A stretch of 45,457 nt of DNA from Streptomyces violascens (GCF_014649955.1 NZ_BMUA01000041.1:1-45457); one strand, 5' to 3'; positions 1-8,432 are shown, counted from the first letter of the stretch. Notes: a model not told the origin generated them from the letters alone. Made by a program: numbers and translations.

Positions 1-28
1 TCACACCACGCCCACCCCCAACTCTCTT

Positions 29-52
29 GACACCCCAACGACATGGGGTGTC
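29..52. promoter_or_regulatory. 24-bp inverted repeat, possible operator
   Basis: GACACCCC (29-36) and GGGGTGTC (45-52) form a perfect 8-bp inverted repeat with an 8-base spacer. The left arm overlaps a TTGACA hexamer at 27-32 that could be a -35 element; no good -10 lies 17 bases on. The right arm overlaps the proposed GTG start at 48, so promoter and start cannot both be right as placed. A regulator binding here is inference. Confidence 0.4.
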
Positions 53-179
53 TGTCACCTGGTCTCCGTCGCAGACTGGCCCGTGCACCCGCTGTCATCA
101 GCCCTGCTGTCGGTACGGGGTCGGAGGGAATCCGTTGTGTGCGGCCTGCCGTGAGCGGTTGACGCACGACGGGCCGTGA
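48..179 (+). CDS. Small Cys-rich (zinc-ribbon-like) protein
   Basis: Reading from GTG at 48 gives 43 codons with cysteines spaced as CTRC, PCC and CAAC, suggesting a small zinc-binding protein. I do not recognise a named family; small Cys-rich ORFs of this kind are common in Streptomyces accessory DNA. The stop TGA (177-179) overlaps the GTG start of the next ORF (176), indicating translational coupling and supporting both as real. The frame stays open to base 3, so the true start may be upstream (TTG at 27 or beyond the window edge). The function is unknown. Confidence 0.45.
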   Translation: MSVTWSPSQTGPCTRCHQPCCRYGVGGNPLCAACRERLTHDGP

Positions 180-532
180 CGGCGGCACCTGGGCCCGTAC
201 CGACCACGCTGCTCCTGCCGGACGGCCAGACGATCGAGCGGGTACGGCTCTACGAGCGCCAGCAGCTCGACACCGGACTGTGGATGTACCGCATCGGCGT
301 CCCTCTGTGGCAGACCAGTAAAAACTGGATGAATGGCGAAGGTTCAGACAGGGGCGGCGCTCTGTCCCGTCAGGCCGATGCGTGCTCGCCTCGTGGCTGG
401 GGAGTCTGCGGTCCGGGCGGGGATGGTGCTGTCGTCTGGTGCGCCGGGATGCCGGGCTGGCCGGGCCGCAGCCCGACCAGCTGGCGGGGTGGGTTTAGAG
501 GTAGAGGGCGTGGAGGGGTGCGGGGCTGCTGA
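176..532 (+). pseudogene. Truncated small protein gene coupled to the Cys-rich ORF
   Basis: The first ~48 codons (176-319) look like a real protein, with the segments LLLPDGQTIERVRLYERQQL and WMYRIGVPLWQT. After about base 320 the reading loses coding character and runs into the 3' end of the convergent lectin-like gene. The start GTG overlaps the upstream stop by two bases. A plausible continuation of the same protein, carrying VPTTRR, WAWVLDS and HTAGC, occurs at about 2700-2929, so the gene may have been split by the DNA carrying the lectin-like gene. That join is inference. Confidence 0.45.
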
Positions 533-2450
533 TGAGGGCGGGAGGGCCGTAGCCGTCGGGCTGGAGGTCGGTGTGGGACCAGGCGGTGCCGTTGTGGGTG
601 CTCAGGCGCAGGACGCCGGACACGGTGCGCCAGGCGAAGTGGAGGTTTCCGCCGGCGGAGCCCACTGCGGGGGAGTCCACGCTGGTCCATTCGGGGAGGT
701 TCTGGGGTGGGTGCCAGTTGGTGCCGTCGTCGGTGTAGGACAGCCACAGGGCGCCGGTCATGGCCAGGTGGGCCATGTAGAGGCGGTCGCCGTGGACAGT
801 GAGGGAGACTCCGCGGGGGGTCTGCCAGTTGCTGACATGTGTGGCGCTGGTCCAGGTGGCGCCGGTGAACTTTGACCAGCACACCCTGCCGTCCAGGCCG
901 ATGACCGAGCAGTACAGCGTGCCCTTGAACGAGACGAGGGCGGGACTGGCGGGGACGCGCCAGTCATGGATGGCGACGGGGGCGCTCCAGCCGTCGGCGG
1001 GAGTCCACCGGTTCCAGTACACGGCCTGGTCGAATCCCACGTGCACGCAGTAGAGCGCGCCGTCGTGTTCGGTGACGGCGGCCGGCAGGGGGCTGTCGAT
1101 GCCGCGGACGGGGCTGGGCGGCAGGGCGGGACTGCGTGTCCAGTACAGCTGGCCGGTGGAGGAGTGCGTGTAGAAGACATGCGGACTGCCCTCGAAGGAG
1201 CATCCCGTGGGTGGGGTGCCCGCGTAGATCTGCCCGGGAACGCGGGCCTCCGGGTACCACCCCGAGCCATCGTGCCTCCGGTACCTGGCAGTGAGTGGGA
1301 AGCGCTGGGCGTTGCCGCGCAGCCACAACCGGTGGCGCCCGCCGTGCCCGCCGTCGAACAGCCACGATTCCTCGCGGTTGCCGGTGAAGTAGTGGGTCAG
1401 AGCCGAGTGGGACAGGCCGATGGACCGCTCGCACACCAGGTCGTCGTCGTTGGTGAGCCAGCCCAGGAGCGCGTTGATCAGTTCACCCAGGACGGCCAGC
1501 AGGGCCGCCCAGCCCTCGGCGTTGAACTCGCGGTCGGGCGGGCTGTAGTGCTGCTCCTGGGAGGCGTCGGCGAGACGCTTGGACATCGTCCGCAGCACTT
1601 CGCGCATCTTGTTGTAGAAGCCGCCGGAACTGTCGTCGGCCTCCCAGCACTCGATGTTCAGCGACACATACCCGCGCACGGTGCCGTTGGTCAGTTGCAC
1701 CGCGTGGTCGCCGGTGAAGTAGCGGTGGCTGCCCTTGACGATCGAACCGAACTCGGGCGTCTTGGCCGAGCTCTGCGCCTCGGTGTCGGTGCCCGCCGCC
1801 ATCGCCCAGTAGATCTCGTCATGGCCGACCTCCCCCGAGCGGCGCTCGCATTCGAACCGCTCCGCCTTCAGCGACAGGACCATAGGCGCGGCGAACGCGG
1901 CCGGCGCGGCCCGCTCCGTTCCTACCTCCGGCCGCGCGCCGGTCAGCACGGTCACCCCGGTGCCGTAGCGGCCCAACGCCTCAAGGAACTCCTCACTCTC
2001 CTTGGGCCCGTCCAGCTCCAGCCGCGTGACATCCACGACCTCGACATTGGGCTGCGCCACGATCTCCGCCGCCACCGCCGCCAGATCAGCCCGGAACTCC
2101 TCGAAGTCGTAACCGCTCTTCACATCCAGCGCATTGATCGCCGCGGGGAACACCTGAACACCGCCCCGGGACGCACGCTGCTCGGCGAACACCCGCCCCC
2201 ACGCGGCGATCTCCTCATCATTGACCGCACCCGCCCGCAACACCTCCAGCAGCCCCGCCTCCAAAGCGGTGGCCTCCAGCCCCTGCTCCAGCCTTGATGC
2301 CGCGTGCAACGCGGCGCCCAGCAACAGGTTCTGCCCCCGGCTCAGCCCCCGACGCCGCGCCGTACGCGACTCGGACCGCGTCCCCTGAAACCCCTGCACG
2401 GTCTCGCGCACCCGCGCCAGCCGCTCCTCGGCACTGCGGAATTCCGCCAT
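495..2450 (-). CDS. Large lectin-like beta-propeller protein (651 aa)
   Basis: The start is ATG at 2450, preceded by a GGAGGGGG ribosome-binding site; the TTG one codon upstream is less likely. Residues 1-165 are mostly helical and polar. Residues ~190-300 form a domain with EIYWAMAAG and CWEADD. Residues ~370-651 contain repeats of about 50 residues with the pattern W..P, a hydrophobic strand, LY, DG..YW and W, as in PLL/fucose-lectin or sialidase-like propellers. There is no signal peptide. A broken paralogue with the same domain order lies at 30883-32420. A carbohydrate-binding, possibly secreted or toxin-like role is inference; no catalytic residues are recognised. Confidence 0.7.
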   Translation of the reverse strand: MAEFRSAEERLARVRETVQGFQGTRSESRTARRRGLSRGQNLLLGAALHAASRLEQGLEATALEAGLLEVLRAGAVNDEEIAAWGRVFAEQRASRGGVQVFPAAINALDVKSGYDFEEFRADLAAVAAEIVAQPNVEVVDVTRLELDGPKESEEFLEALGRYGTGVTVLTGARPEVGTERAAPAAFAAPMVLSLKAERFECERRSGEVGHDEIYWAMAAGTDTEAQSSAKTPEFGSIVKGSHRYFTGDHAVQLTNGTVRGYVSLNIECWEADDSSGGFYNKMREVLRTMSKRLADASQEQHYSPPDREFNAEGWAALLAVLGELINALLGWLTNDDDLVCERSIGLSHSALTHYFTGNREESWLFDGGHGGRHRLWLRGNAQRFPLTARYRRHDGSGWYPEARVPGQIYAGTPPTGCSFEGSPHVFYTHSSTGQLYWTRSPALPPSPVRGIDSPLPAAVTEHDGALYCVHVGFDQAVYWNRWTPADGWSAPVAIHDWRVPASPALVSFKGTLYCSVIGLDGRVCWSKFTGATWTSATHVSNWQTPRGVSLTVHGDRLYMAHLAMTGALWLSYTDDGTNWHPPQNLPEWTSVDSPAVGSAGGNLHFAWRTVSGVLRLSTHNGTAWSHTDLQPDGYGPPALISSPAPLHALYL

Positions 2451-2699
2451 CAACGCCCCCTCCCACCACAGCCCCTGGCCGGGGCCCAGGGAGCGCAGCT
2501 AACGGCATCCAGCCAAGAACGGACAAGAACGGTATACCGGCCAGAGTGTCCGGAAGCCCCCTGCCCACACCAGACCTCACGCTCCAGCCACAACGCCGAT
2601 ATCAAGAACCGAAACAACGTTCGCCGTCCAGCCAAAGACCCGCGCGTCACACTCACTTGGACCCGAATAGCGCACGCCTGAAACAACGCCTCTGCACCA

Positions 2700-2929
2700 G
2701 TACGGGGGCACCGAACCCGTCCAGTACGACGGGTCACAGCCGCGCAGCTCCGCCCCATCACCGGTATCGACCTGAGCGCCGTCCCCACCACCCGCCGCCC
2801 CACCCCCGCAACACCCGCTGGGTGGGCCTGGGTCCTGGACAGCCGCGCCCACGGCCGGGCCGGCCGGGCCGCCACCATCCACACCGCCGGATGCCGGCTG
2901 GTCCGGCGGTGCCGCCCAGGGGCGCGGAG
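2700..2929 (+). pseudogene. Fragment of the small gene begun at 176 (possible)
   Basis: In one frame this stretch reads AAQLRPITGIDLSAVPTTRR, then PATPAGWAWVLDS and AATIHTAGCRLV, which looks coding and resembles the C-terminal part of a Streptomyces small-protein family whose N-terminal half matches the ORF at 176. It has no start codon, and a small indel near 2725 breaks the frame. It runs directly into the alpha/beta hydrolase without its own stop. The heptamer ACCAGTA occurs at 314-320 and at 2696-2702, which would fit an insertion with target duplication, but a 7-bp match is weak evidence. Confidence 0.3.
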
Positions 2930-3850
2930 ATGCGGGAAGGCATCCGGCAGCTGTCGCGGGCGTTCTCGCCCGGAGCGCCGACCGAGGTCGGTTCGGTCAC
3001 CGACGACATGGTGGCTCAGGTTCCGGTGCGCATTTACCGGCCGACCGCCCAAGGTGCGGTGCCGACTGTGGTGTTCTTCCACGGCGGCGGCTGGACGACG
3101 GGCGATGTGGACACCCATGACGGCGCCACCCGGCGGATGTGCCGCGATGTGGAGGCCGTAGTGGTCAGCGTGGATTACCGGCTCACCCCCGAGCATCCCT
3201 TCCCGGCCGCGTTCGACGGCTGGCTGGCCGTGGCACAGTATGTGGCCAACCAGGCAGCCGACTTCGGCGCCGGCCCGCTGGGGGTGGCCGGAGACAGCGC
3301 GGGCGGCAACCTGGCCGCCTCGGTCGCCCTGGCCCTGCGCGATGAGGGACGCCCGCTCGCCGCCCAGCTGCTGGCCTACCCCGCCATCGACCTGTCCGGC
3401 CAAGACGACTACCCCTCCCTGATCGAGAACGCCGACGTCCCCGGCCTGACCCGAAGCGACTTCGAGCAGTGCGTCGCGCGCTACCTCGCTGGCTCCCAGG
3501 CCGGGACCGGCTTCCCCGCCTCACCGATTCTGGCCAAGGACCACCGGGGGGTGGCCCCGGCGGTCATCAGGGTCGCCGGCCTCGACCCCATCCGCGACCA
3601 GGGCCTGGCCTACGCCGACGCCCTGACCGCCGCCGGGGTCCCGGTACGCACCCACACCTACCCCGGGCCCATCCACAGTTTCCTCAACTTCGACGCGGTC
3701 GTCCCCGCCGCCGGCGACCGCAGGCCAACTGCTCGCCGAATTCCGCGACCTCCCCCACCCCTGACCGCCGGCCTCCCGGTCCTCAGCCGCGTCGCGGACC
3801 GGCCGGCCCGGATCCGGCTGTGGAGGAGTGGAGCGCGGCGATGCTGCTGA
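2930..3850 (+). CDS. Alpha/beta hydrolase of the HSL (lipase/esterase) family, C-terminus frameshifted
   Basis: Carboxylester hydrolase of the hormone-sensitive-lipase type. HGGGW forms the oxyanion hole, GDSAGGN carries the nucleophile serine, and DP (in LDPIRDQ) and HSF supply the acid and the histidine. The first ATG is at 2930, giving 306 aa. The usual ~30-residue N-terminal segment is missing, so the 5' end appears truncated where it meets the preceding fragment. An extra C at about 3718 shifts the last codons; in the other frame the natural ending GQLLAEFRDLPHP stops at 3762-3764. As read, it gains an unrelated 43-residue tail. The core is complete, so activity may survive; a sequencing indel is also possible. 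Confidence 0.75.
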   Translation: MREGIRQLSRAFSPGAPTEVGSVTDDMVAQVPVRIYRPTAQGAVPTVVFFHGGGWTTGDVDTHDGATRRMCRDVEAVVVSVDYRLTPEHPFPAAFDGWLAVAQYVANQAADFGAGPLGVAGDSAGGNLAASVALALRDEGRPLAAQLLAYPAIDLSGQDDYPSLIENADVPGLTRSDFEQCVARYLAGSQAGTGFPASPILAKDHRGVAPAVIRVAGLDPIRDQGLAYADALTAAGVPVRTHTYPGPIHSFLNFDAVVPAAGDRRPTARRIPRPPPPLTAGLPVLSRVADRPARIRLWRSGARRCC

Positions 3851-4049
3851 CCCCGCTGACCGTACTGACGGGGATCCCCAGTTCGTCGGGCTGCTCCGTG
3901 GCGACGCCGCCGATGAGGGTCTGCCTGACCAGGTCCTGGCCGGGGCCATCGGCGGTCGCGGTGGCAGGGAAGGCGGCAAGCAGTCCCAGCGCGATGGCAG
4001 CGGTCGCGAGCACGGCCCGGCGGGCAGGCAAGAACGTCATGATCGCCAT
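3783..4049 (-). CDS. Small secreted protein of unknown function
   Basis: 88 residues from ATG at 4049 (or 79 from ATG at 4040). The N-terminus carries an arginine pair and a hydrophobic stretch ending AFPATATADG, a classic Sec signal peptide with an AXA-type cleavage site. The mature part is short (~55 aa), begins DGPGQDLVRQTLIGG and has no cysteines. Its 3' end overlaps the frameshifted tail of the convergent hydrolase. I do not recognise the family. The longer in-frame ORF back to 4220 is Arg-rich and does not look coding. Confidence 0.5.
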   Translation of the reverse strand: MAIMTFLPARRAVLATAAIALGLLAAFPATATADGPGQDLVRQTLIGGVATEQPDELGIPVSTVSGVSSIAALHSSTAGSGPAGPRRG

Positions 4050-4541
4050 AATGGGCTCAGGACACGTGCCCCGACGTGCCCTGAGGGGCACATTCCCCCG
4101 CAGGTGTGCCGGGCGGGAGATCTGTGCGACACCAGCCTGCCCGCCCCGGACCGGAAACCGGACCAAAGCCCCTACCCGAACTCCCGGCCGGCTGCCGAGA
4201 ATTGAGCACACCCGAAACACCGCACCTTCTGACCTGCCCCAATGCGCCGACGCATCCGGACAGAAGCCCAGGATGCGGTCAGGACGTGGCGCAGTTGAAC
4301 GCGAGGAGGTTCGGGGTGCCGTCGGGGAGCTCGGCCACCAAGCCGTGGGTGGCGACCTCGGTCGAGGTCCGGATTGTCCGGGCAGTCGGCGGTCTCGGTG
4401 CGTATTGGGACGGTACCTGCTAGTACGCCGAATATGCGCGTTTCGTCACAGCCGTCACTCAGGCCTCTGGAGCCGAAACCCCTGCACCGCAGCTCTCGTC
4501 CTGTTGGCCGTACGGATGCAGGACCAAGTGAGGTAGCGGGT
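4050..4541. other. Non-coding stretch between divergent genes
   Basis: It separates the minus-strand secreted protein from the plus-strand membrane phosphatase-family gene and should carry both promoters. No convincing coding frame was seen on either strand. No clear inverted repeat or transposon end was found. Confidence 0.4.
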
Positions 4542-5555
4542 ATGACACAGACGGACACGGCAGTGGCGGGCGGCGGCAGCGCGGAGGGCGAACGCTTTGG
4601 GGTCCGGCTGCGGCGTCTGATCGACGGCCGGCGCGGTGACCGTGGCATCTGGCGCCGCGGTCCCGTCCTCGCCGGCCTCGCGCTGCTGCTGGCCGTGGCC
4701 CTGTTCTTCCACGCGGAGATCCCGAACGCGGTCGGCAACCTCGGCAGCCTCACCGAGACCTTCCTGCCGTGGCTCGGCATCCTGGTACCAGTGCTGCTCG
4801 TGCTCGCCCTGTGGCGCCGCTCGGCCACCGCCCTGATCGCGGTGCTGGTGCCGGCCGTGATGTGGCTCAACCTGTTCGGCGGGCTGCTCGGCGACAAGCA
4901 GAGCTCCGGCGGCAACCTGGTCGTCGTCACGCACAACGTCAAGGCCGACAACCCGGACCCGGCCGGCACCGCCCGCAAGCTCGCCGCCTCCGGCGCCGAC
5001 ATCCTCGCCCTGGAGGAGCTCGACACCACCGTCTACGAGCGGGTGCTGAAGGACAGCTACCCGTACCACGCGATCGAAGGCACCGTCGGGCTGTGGTCCA
5101 AGTACCCGATGAGCGACACCCGGCCCGTCGACATCAAAATCGGCTGGACCCGCGCGCTGCGCTCCACCGTCCGGACCCCCGCCGGCCCGGTCGCGGTCTA
5201 CGTCGCGCACATGCCCTCGGTACGGGTGAAGCCGGAGGCCGGGTTCACCGTGAAGCAGCGCGACAACAGCGCCAACGCCCTCGGCGACCTGATCGCCGGC
5301 GACTCCCTGCCCAAGCGGATCCTGCTCGGCGACCTCAACGGCACAATGAACGACCGCTCCCTCAACAACATCACCTCACAGATGCGCTCCGCCCAGGGCG
5401 CGGCCGGCGACGGCTTCGGCTTCAGCTGGCCGGCATCGTTCCCCATGGCACGGATCGACCAGATCATGGTCAAGGGCATCGAACCCAAGTCGGCCTGGAC
5501 ACTCCCGGAGACGGGCAGCGATCACCTGCCCGTCGCGGCCAGGCTCCAGGTGTGA
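4542..5555 (+). CDS. Membrane-anchored endonuclease/exonuclease/phosphatase-family protein
   Basis: 337 residues from ATG at 4542, with GAGG about 8 bases upstream. The N-terminal ~45 residues are cytoplasmic, followed by three hydrophobic helices (about residues 45-125). The EEP fold follows, with THNVK (metal-binding Asn), ALEELD (catalytic Glu), HMPS, LLGDLNG (Asp/Asn pair) and SDHLPV (catalytic Asp-His). This matches the YafD/VanJ-like group of actinobacterial proteins, three helices plus an outward-facing phosphatase domain. VanJ-type members act on undecaprenyl pyrophosphate and affect teicoplanin susceptibility; that role is possible here but not shown. Confidence 0.82.
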   Translation: MTQTDTAVAGGGSAEGERFGVRLRRLIDGRRGDRGIWRRGPVLAGLALLLAVALFFHAEIPNAVGNLGSLTETFLPWLGILVPVLLVLALWRRSATALIAVLVPAVMWLNLFGGLLGDKQSSGGNLVVVTHNVKADNPDPAGTARKLAASGADILALEELDTTVYERVLKDSYPYHAIEGTVGLWSKYPMSDTRPVDIKIGWTRALRSTVRTPAGPVAVYVAHMPSVRVKPEAGFTVKQRDNSANALGDLIAGDSLPKRILLGDLNGTMNDRSLNNITSQMRSAQGAAGDGFGFSWPASFPMARIDQIMVKGIEPKSAWTLPETGSDHLPVAARLQV

Positions 5556-5957
5556 GGACGAAGCACGCGGCGAAGGCCTTCACCGCACGGCCAGGGCTGT
5601 CGCAGAAGCGGAGGTCGGGGACCTGCGCCTCGCTCTGTGCGTTTCCGCGGGGCCGCACTGCGTTGAAGGCGGCCGCCCCGACGTGTGCGGCGCCCCTGCC
5701 GCGAAGCCGTGTCCCCCGACACGCGGGCCGCCTGGCCCCGCCGAGTCCAAGGCCCACCCCTTTAACGGACCAAACCGGCCGAGGAAGGGGAAGGCGTGAG
5801 TTCGAGGACGCCCCCGCGCCGACCGGGCGAGCACTGCGCCCGCTCAGTTCCGGCCTGCCCCAGCCACCACAACAAGGCCCTGAACTCGCTGGTCAAAGCC
5901 TCGGCCACACAGTCATGATGAGCCCGCTCGGTTTCCGCAGGACGAGAGGACCACCCC
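5556..5957. other. Intergenic stretch without a recognised gene
   Basis: About 400 bases between the phosphatase-family gene and the IHF paralogue. Open frames exist on both strands but lack start/RBS signals and family motifs. The final 25 bases hold the gagagga ribosome-binding site of the next gene. No repeat or transposon end was identified. Confidence 0.4.
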
Positions 5958-6713
5958 ATGGCACTGCCCCCGTTGACCCTCGAGCAACGCCGGGCCGTGC
6001 TCGAGAAGGCATCCGCCGCCCGCAAGGAGCGCGCAGCCGTGAAAGAGGCGCTCAAGCACGGAAAGGTGTCGCTGCGCGACGTGCTGGACAGCACCTCCGA
6101 AGCGGTCCGCAAACTGCCGGTCCGGGCGCTGCTCGAAGCGCTCCCCGACGTCGGCAAAGTACGCGCCCAAAGGATCCTGGACGAGATGCAGATTTCCGAG
6201 AGCCGCCGGGTACGCGGCCTGGGCAACGCCCAGAAGGAACGTCTCCTCGAACGGTTCACGCCCCACAACTCAGGGCCTCAACGCCAGCTGCCCTGGCGGA
6301 TCGCTCCGCGTTCGAACAAGGCTTGCCAGCCTCGAAGTTACCGGCCAACGTCGCGGATGCCCTGCCCCGCGCCACAGGGCACAGGGGGCACAGGGGGCAC
6401 AGGGGGCACAGGGGGCACAGGGCCAGCGTGCCTCTGTACGGCTCGGCGACCTTCCATCGCGAATTATCCGCGAGCCCTACCCCCTCAAGCCCTCGACAGA
6501 GACAAGCGAACTCCGCTTCCGCGTCACGAAGGAAGTGGCCAAACTCGTGAACGTCCGGGCGGCCTGTCGTCAAACGATCGTTTGACGACAGGGGTCTTCT
6601 TCTGGAGATGCCCGCGGGGGTCTGCAGCAGCGTTCGCTCAGACCTCGGGCCGGGGGGCGAGGGTGGTGAGGGCGGTGGCGATCTGGTCGAGGCGGGCTGG
6701 GTCGAGGGCGTAG
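5958..6713 (+). CDS. Paralogue of actinobacterial integration host factor (sIHF/mIHF) with read-through tail
   Basis: The N-terminal ~103 residues match the actinobacterial IHF family: MALPPLTLEQRRAVLEKA, then helices, LPDVGKVRAQRIL and ISESRRVRGLG. Such proteins (about 105 aa) bind DNA through a helix-two-turn-helix and act in nucleoid organisation and site-specific recombination. RBS gagagga sits about 7 bases before the ATG. The normal end after LLERF is missing; the ORF continues about 150 codons through low-complexity sequence that includes a 9-bp tandem repeat read as Gly-Gly-Thr. The tail is probably not ancestral: a lost stop, an indel or a sequencing error. A second IHF copy in accessory DNA may serve a mobile element. 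Confidence 0.75.
   Translation: MALPPLTLEQRRAVLEKASAARKERAAVKEALKHGKVSLRDVLDSTSEAVRKLPVRALLEALPDVGKVRAQRILDEMQISESRRVRGLGNAQKERLLERFTPHNSGPQRQLPWRIAPRSNKACQPRSYRPTSRMPCPAPQGTGGTGGTGGTGGTGPACLCTARRPSIANYPRALPPQALDRDKRTPLPRHEGSGQTRERPGGLSSNDRLTTGVFFWRCPRGSAAAFAQTSGRGARVVRAVAIWSRRAGSRA
6373..6422. repeat. 9-bp tandem repeat
   Basis: Four full copies of CACAGGGGG (6380-6415) are flanked by two shortened units CACAGGG. Read in frame they encode Gly-Gly-Thr in the tail of the IHF paralogue. Copy number is likely to vary between strains or assemblies. Confidence 0.85.
6563..6592. terminator. Perfect 30-bp palindrome between convergent genes
   Basis: CCTGTCGTCAAACGA (6563-6577) is followed at once by its exact reverse complement TCGTTTGACGACAGG (6578-6592). 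It lies inside the read-through tail of the IHF paralogue and 46 bases beyond the stop of the convergent ArsR-type gene. A bidirectional terminator is the simplest reading (stem with a ~4-nt loop, no long U-tract, as is usual in Streptomyces). A protein-binding or recombination site is the alternative. Confidence 0.6.
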
Positions 6714-7738
6714 AGGACGTAGTAGCCCTCGCGTTGGGTGGTGGTGAGTCCTGCCTGGGTGAGTTGGTGTAGGTGGCGGGAGGTCACGGAGGGGGACAGG
6801 CCGAGGAGGGTGGCGAGTTCCTGGGTGGTGCGGCTCTGGGTGGCGAGGTGGGTGATGATCTGCAGGCGTGGGGCGGCGGCCAGGGCCCGGAGTGCGGTCA
6901 GGGTTTCTTCCTGGCTGGTGGGACGGGCGGCCGAGGCGGGCGCGAGCGGCGGGGCGGGATAGGTGATCCGCAGGGGCCAGGGGGCGTCGCAGGTGACGCG
7001 GACGTGGGGCCACACATAGTGGCTGGCGGTGAACGTCACCGGGTGCTCGCGGGTGACGGTGATCTCGTGGTCGTGTGGGCGGTCGAGCCGCAGGGTCCGC
7101 CCGCCGGGGTCGATACGGATCTGCGGGGCGAGAGTGCGGAGCATCGGGAACAGGCCCTGGTGGGCGATCCGGGCGCCTGCACGGGCGATCGACTCGTACA
7201 GGGAGGGTTCGACGCGCTCCCATTCCTCGGCGAAGGCGGCGCCCCAGTAGTCCTCCAGGACGGTGAGCGCGTCGTCGAGGACGGGGAGAGGGTCGGTGAG
7301 GATGCCGTCCAGCCGTGCCGCCCGGCCGGGATCGCTCTGCCGGAGCTCGGTGAGTATCGCGTCGCGGGTGGCGGGGTCGTGGACGAGGTCGTAGCCGGCG
7401 TGGCGGGTGGTGTCGATGAGCGTCTGTGCGAGTTCGGCGGCCAGCAGAGCGGGCGGCAGCGTCCGTACGGCCGCGAGCTGACCTGCGAAGTCGGCGTCGT
7501 GATCACCGGCGCGGCTCTCGAAGAACGCGGGGATGTAGTCGGCCACGACGAAGCTGTGCTCGCGCATCCGCCGGCGCAGGTCGGCGGGCAGGCGGCGGCA
7601 CCGCCTCACCCAGGGCACGTGCAGGGCGTGGTGGCCGGGGTCGGTGAGGACGTGCCAGGAGTGCACGGCTTCGAGCAGCGGTGAGACGGAGAAGGCGATG
7701 TCCTCCTCGGCCGTCTCGGTGAAGCGCAGGGTGATCAC
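6638..7738 (-). CDS. ArsR-type winged-helix regulator with large N-terminal domain
   Basis: 366 residues from GTG at 7738. Residues 1-250 form the conserved N-terminal domain common in actinobacterial regulators (DUF5937-like, from memory), starting ITLRFTETAEEDIAFSVSPL. Residues ~275-360 are an ArsR winged helix, with PRLQIITHLATQSRTTQELA, LGLSPSVTSRHLHQL as the recognition region and GYYVLYALDP as the wing. No CxC metal site is seen, so it is unlikely to be a metal sensor. It is divergent from ybaK/lysE-like genes and may control them. The start lacks a Shine-Dalgarno, which suggests leaderless translation. Confidence 0.82.
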   Translation of the reverse strand: MITLRFTETAEEDIAFSVSPLLEAVHSWHVLTDPGHHALHVPWVRRCRRLPADLRRRMREHSFVVADYIPAFFESRAGDHDADFAGQLAAVRTLPPALLAAELAQTLIDTTRHAGYDLVHDPATRDAILTELRQSDPGRAARLDGILTDPLPVLDDALTVLEDYWGAAFAEEWERVEPSLYESIARAGARIAHQGLFPMLRTLAPQIRIDPGGRTLRLDRPHDHEITVTREHPVTFTASHYVWPHVRVTCDAPWPLRITYPAPPLAPASAARPTSQEETLTALRALAAAPRLQIITHLATQSRTTQELATLLGLSPSVTSRHLHQLTQAGLTTTQREGYYVLYALDPARLDQIATALTTLAPRPEV

Positions 7739-7758
7739 GATTGCAGGATTTCACAATC
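7739..7758. promoter_or_regulatory. Candidate operator upstream of the ArsR-type gene
   Basis: GATTG (7739-7743) and CAATC (7754-7758) form an inverted repeat around a 10-base A/T-richer core, directly abutting the GTG start and inside the divergent promoter region. Autoregulation by the ArsR-type protein is inference. Confidence 0.35.
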
Positions 7759-7865
7759 AGTTGATCGGATCTCGCCGCGTCGATCAGGCTCAGGAACAGA
7801 CCGCGCGCCGTACGGCCCGCAGGTCGACTCTCCTCCTTTCCGAGCCGAAGGCCGCAGGTCCCTCC

Positions 7866-8336
7866 ATGAGTACGCCCGAAGCGCACTGGCGAGCCGTGCT
7901 GGACGCGGACGGCTGCCCGTACACCGTCCACGAGCACGCCGCCGCGTACAGCGTCGCCGAGCGCCAGGCCCTGCCCTTCCCCTGGTTGCAGGCGGTCAAG
8001 ACGCTCGCCTTCACCACTCCGGACATCCCGCTGCTGCTCGTGGCGCTGCGCGCGCAGGACCGGGTGGACTTCGCCCGCCTCGCGGCCGTCCTCGGCACCA
8101 GCCGCTCCCGGCTGCACACGGCGGATGCTGGCCTGCTCACTGCGGAGGGCCTGGTGCCCGGGGGTGTGCCGCCGGTCAGCCACCGGCCCGGAGTGCCGTG
8201 CCTGATCGACACCGCGGTCACCGAACCGGACCGGCCCGTCTACTGCGGCGCCGGGACGGCCGACCGCACCCTCCAGATCGACTCCGCCGCCCTGGCCCGC
8301 CTCCCGCGCGCCCAGGTCGCCGCCCTCTCCCGGTAG
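7866..8336 (+). CDS. YbaK/EbsC-type aminoacyl-tRNA deacylase
   Basis: 156 residues from ATG at 7866. It belongs to the YbaK/ProX/INS editing superfamily, which hydrolyses mischarged tRNAs. Visible signatures are YTVHEHAAA near the N-terminus, the conserved lysine in QAVKTLAF, LVALRAQDRVDF and PGGVPPV (the substrate-pocket Gly-rich loop), and YCGAGTADRTLQI near the C-terminus. Longer in-frame upstream sequence looks non-coding. It is divergent from the ArsR-type regulator and followed 96 bases later by a LysE exporter. The amino-acid specificity cannot be told from sequence. Confidence 0.83.
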   Translation: MSTPEAHWRAVLDADGCPYTVHEHAAAYSVAERQALPFPWLQAVKTLAFTTPDIPLLLVALRAQDRVDFARLAAVLGTSRSRLHTADAGLLTAEGLVPGGVPPVSHRPGVPCLIDTAVTEPDRPVYCGAGTADRTLQIDSAALARLPRAQVAALSR

Positions 8337-8432
8337 CTACCCCGCCCGCGCGCCGGGCCCACCCCTCGTACAGCACACGCACCGCGCACAGACCTCTCCG
8401 GCGTTGCCGCACAGATCAGGAAGTACCGGCCC

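Noticed and set aside
966..2297. Long plus-strand ORF opposite the lectin-like gene
   Set aside because: Arg/Gly/Pro-rich with no start signal or motif; it is the high-G+C shadow of the minus-strand gene.
6373..6422. Tandem repeat considered as a CRISPR or regulatory array
   Set aside because: The unit is 9 bp with no unique spacers; it is a simple coding or slippage repeat.
4769..6550. 593-codon plus-strand ORF
   Set aside because: Out-of-frame shadow of the phosphatase-family gene running through intergenic sequence; Arg/Pro-rich without motifs.
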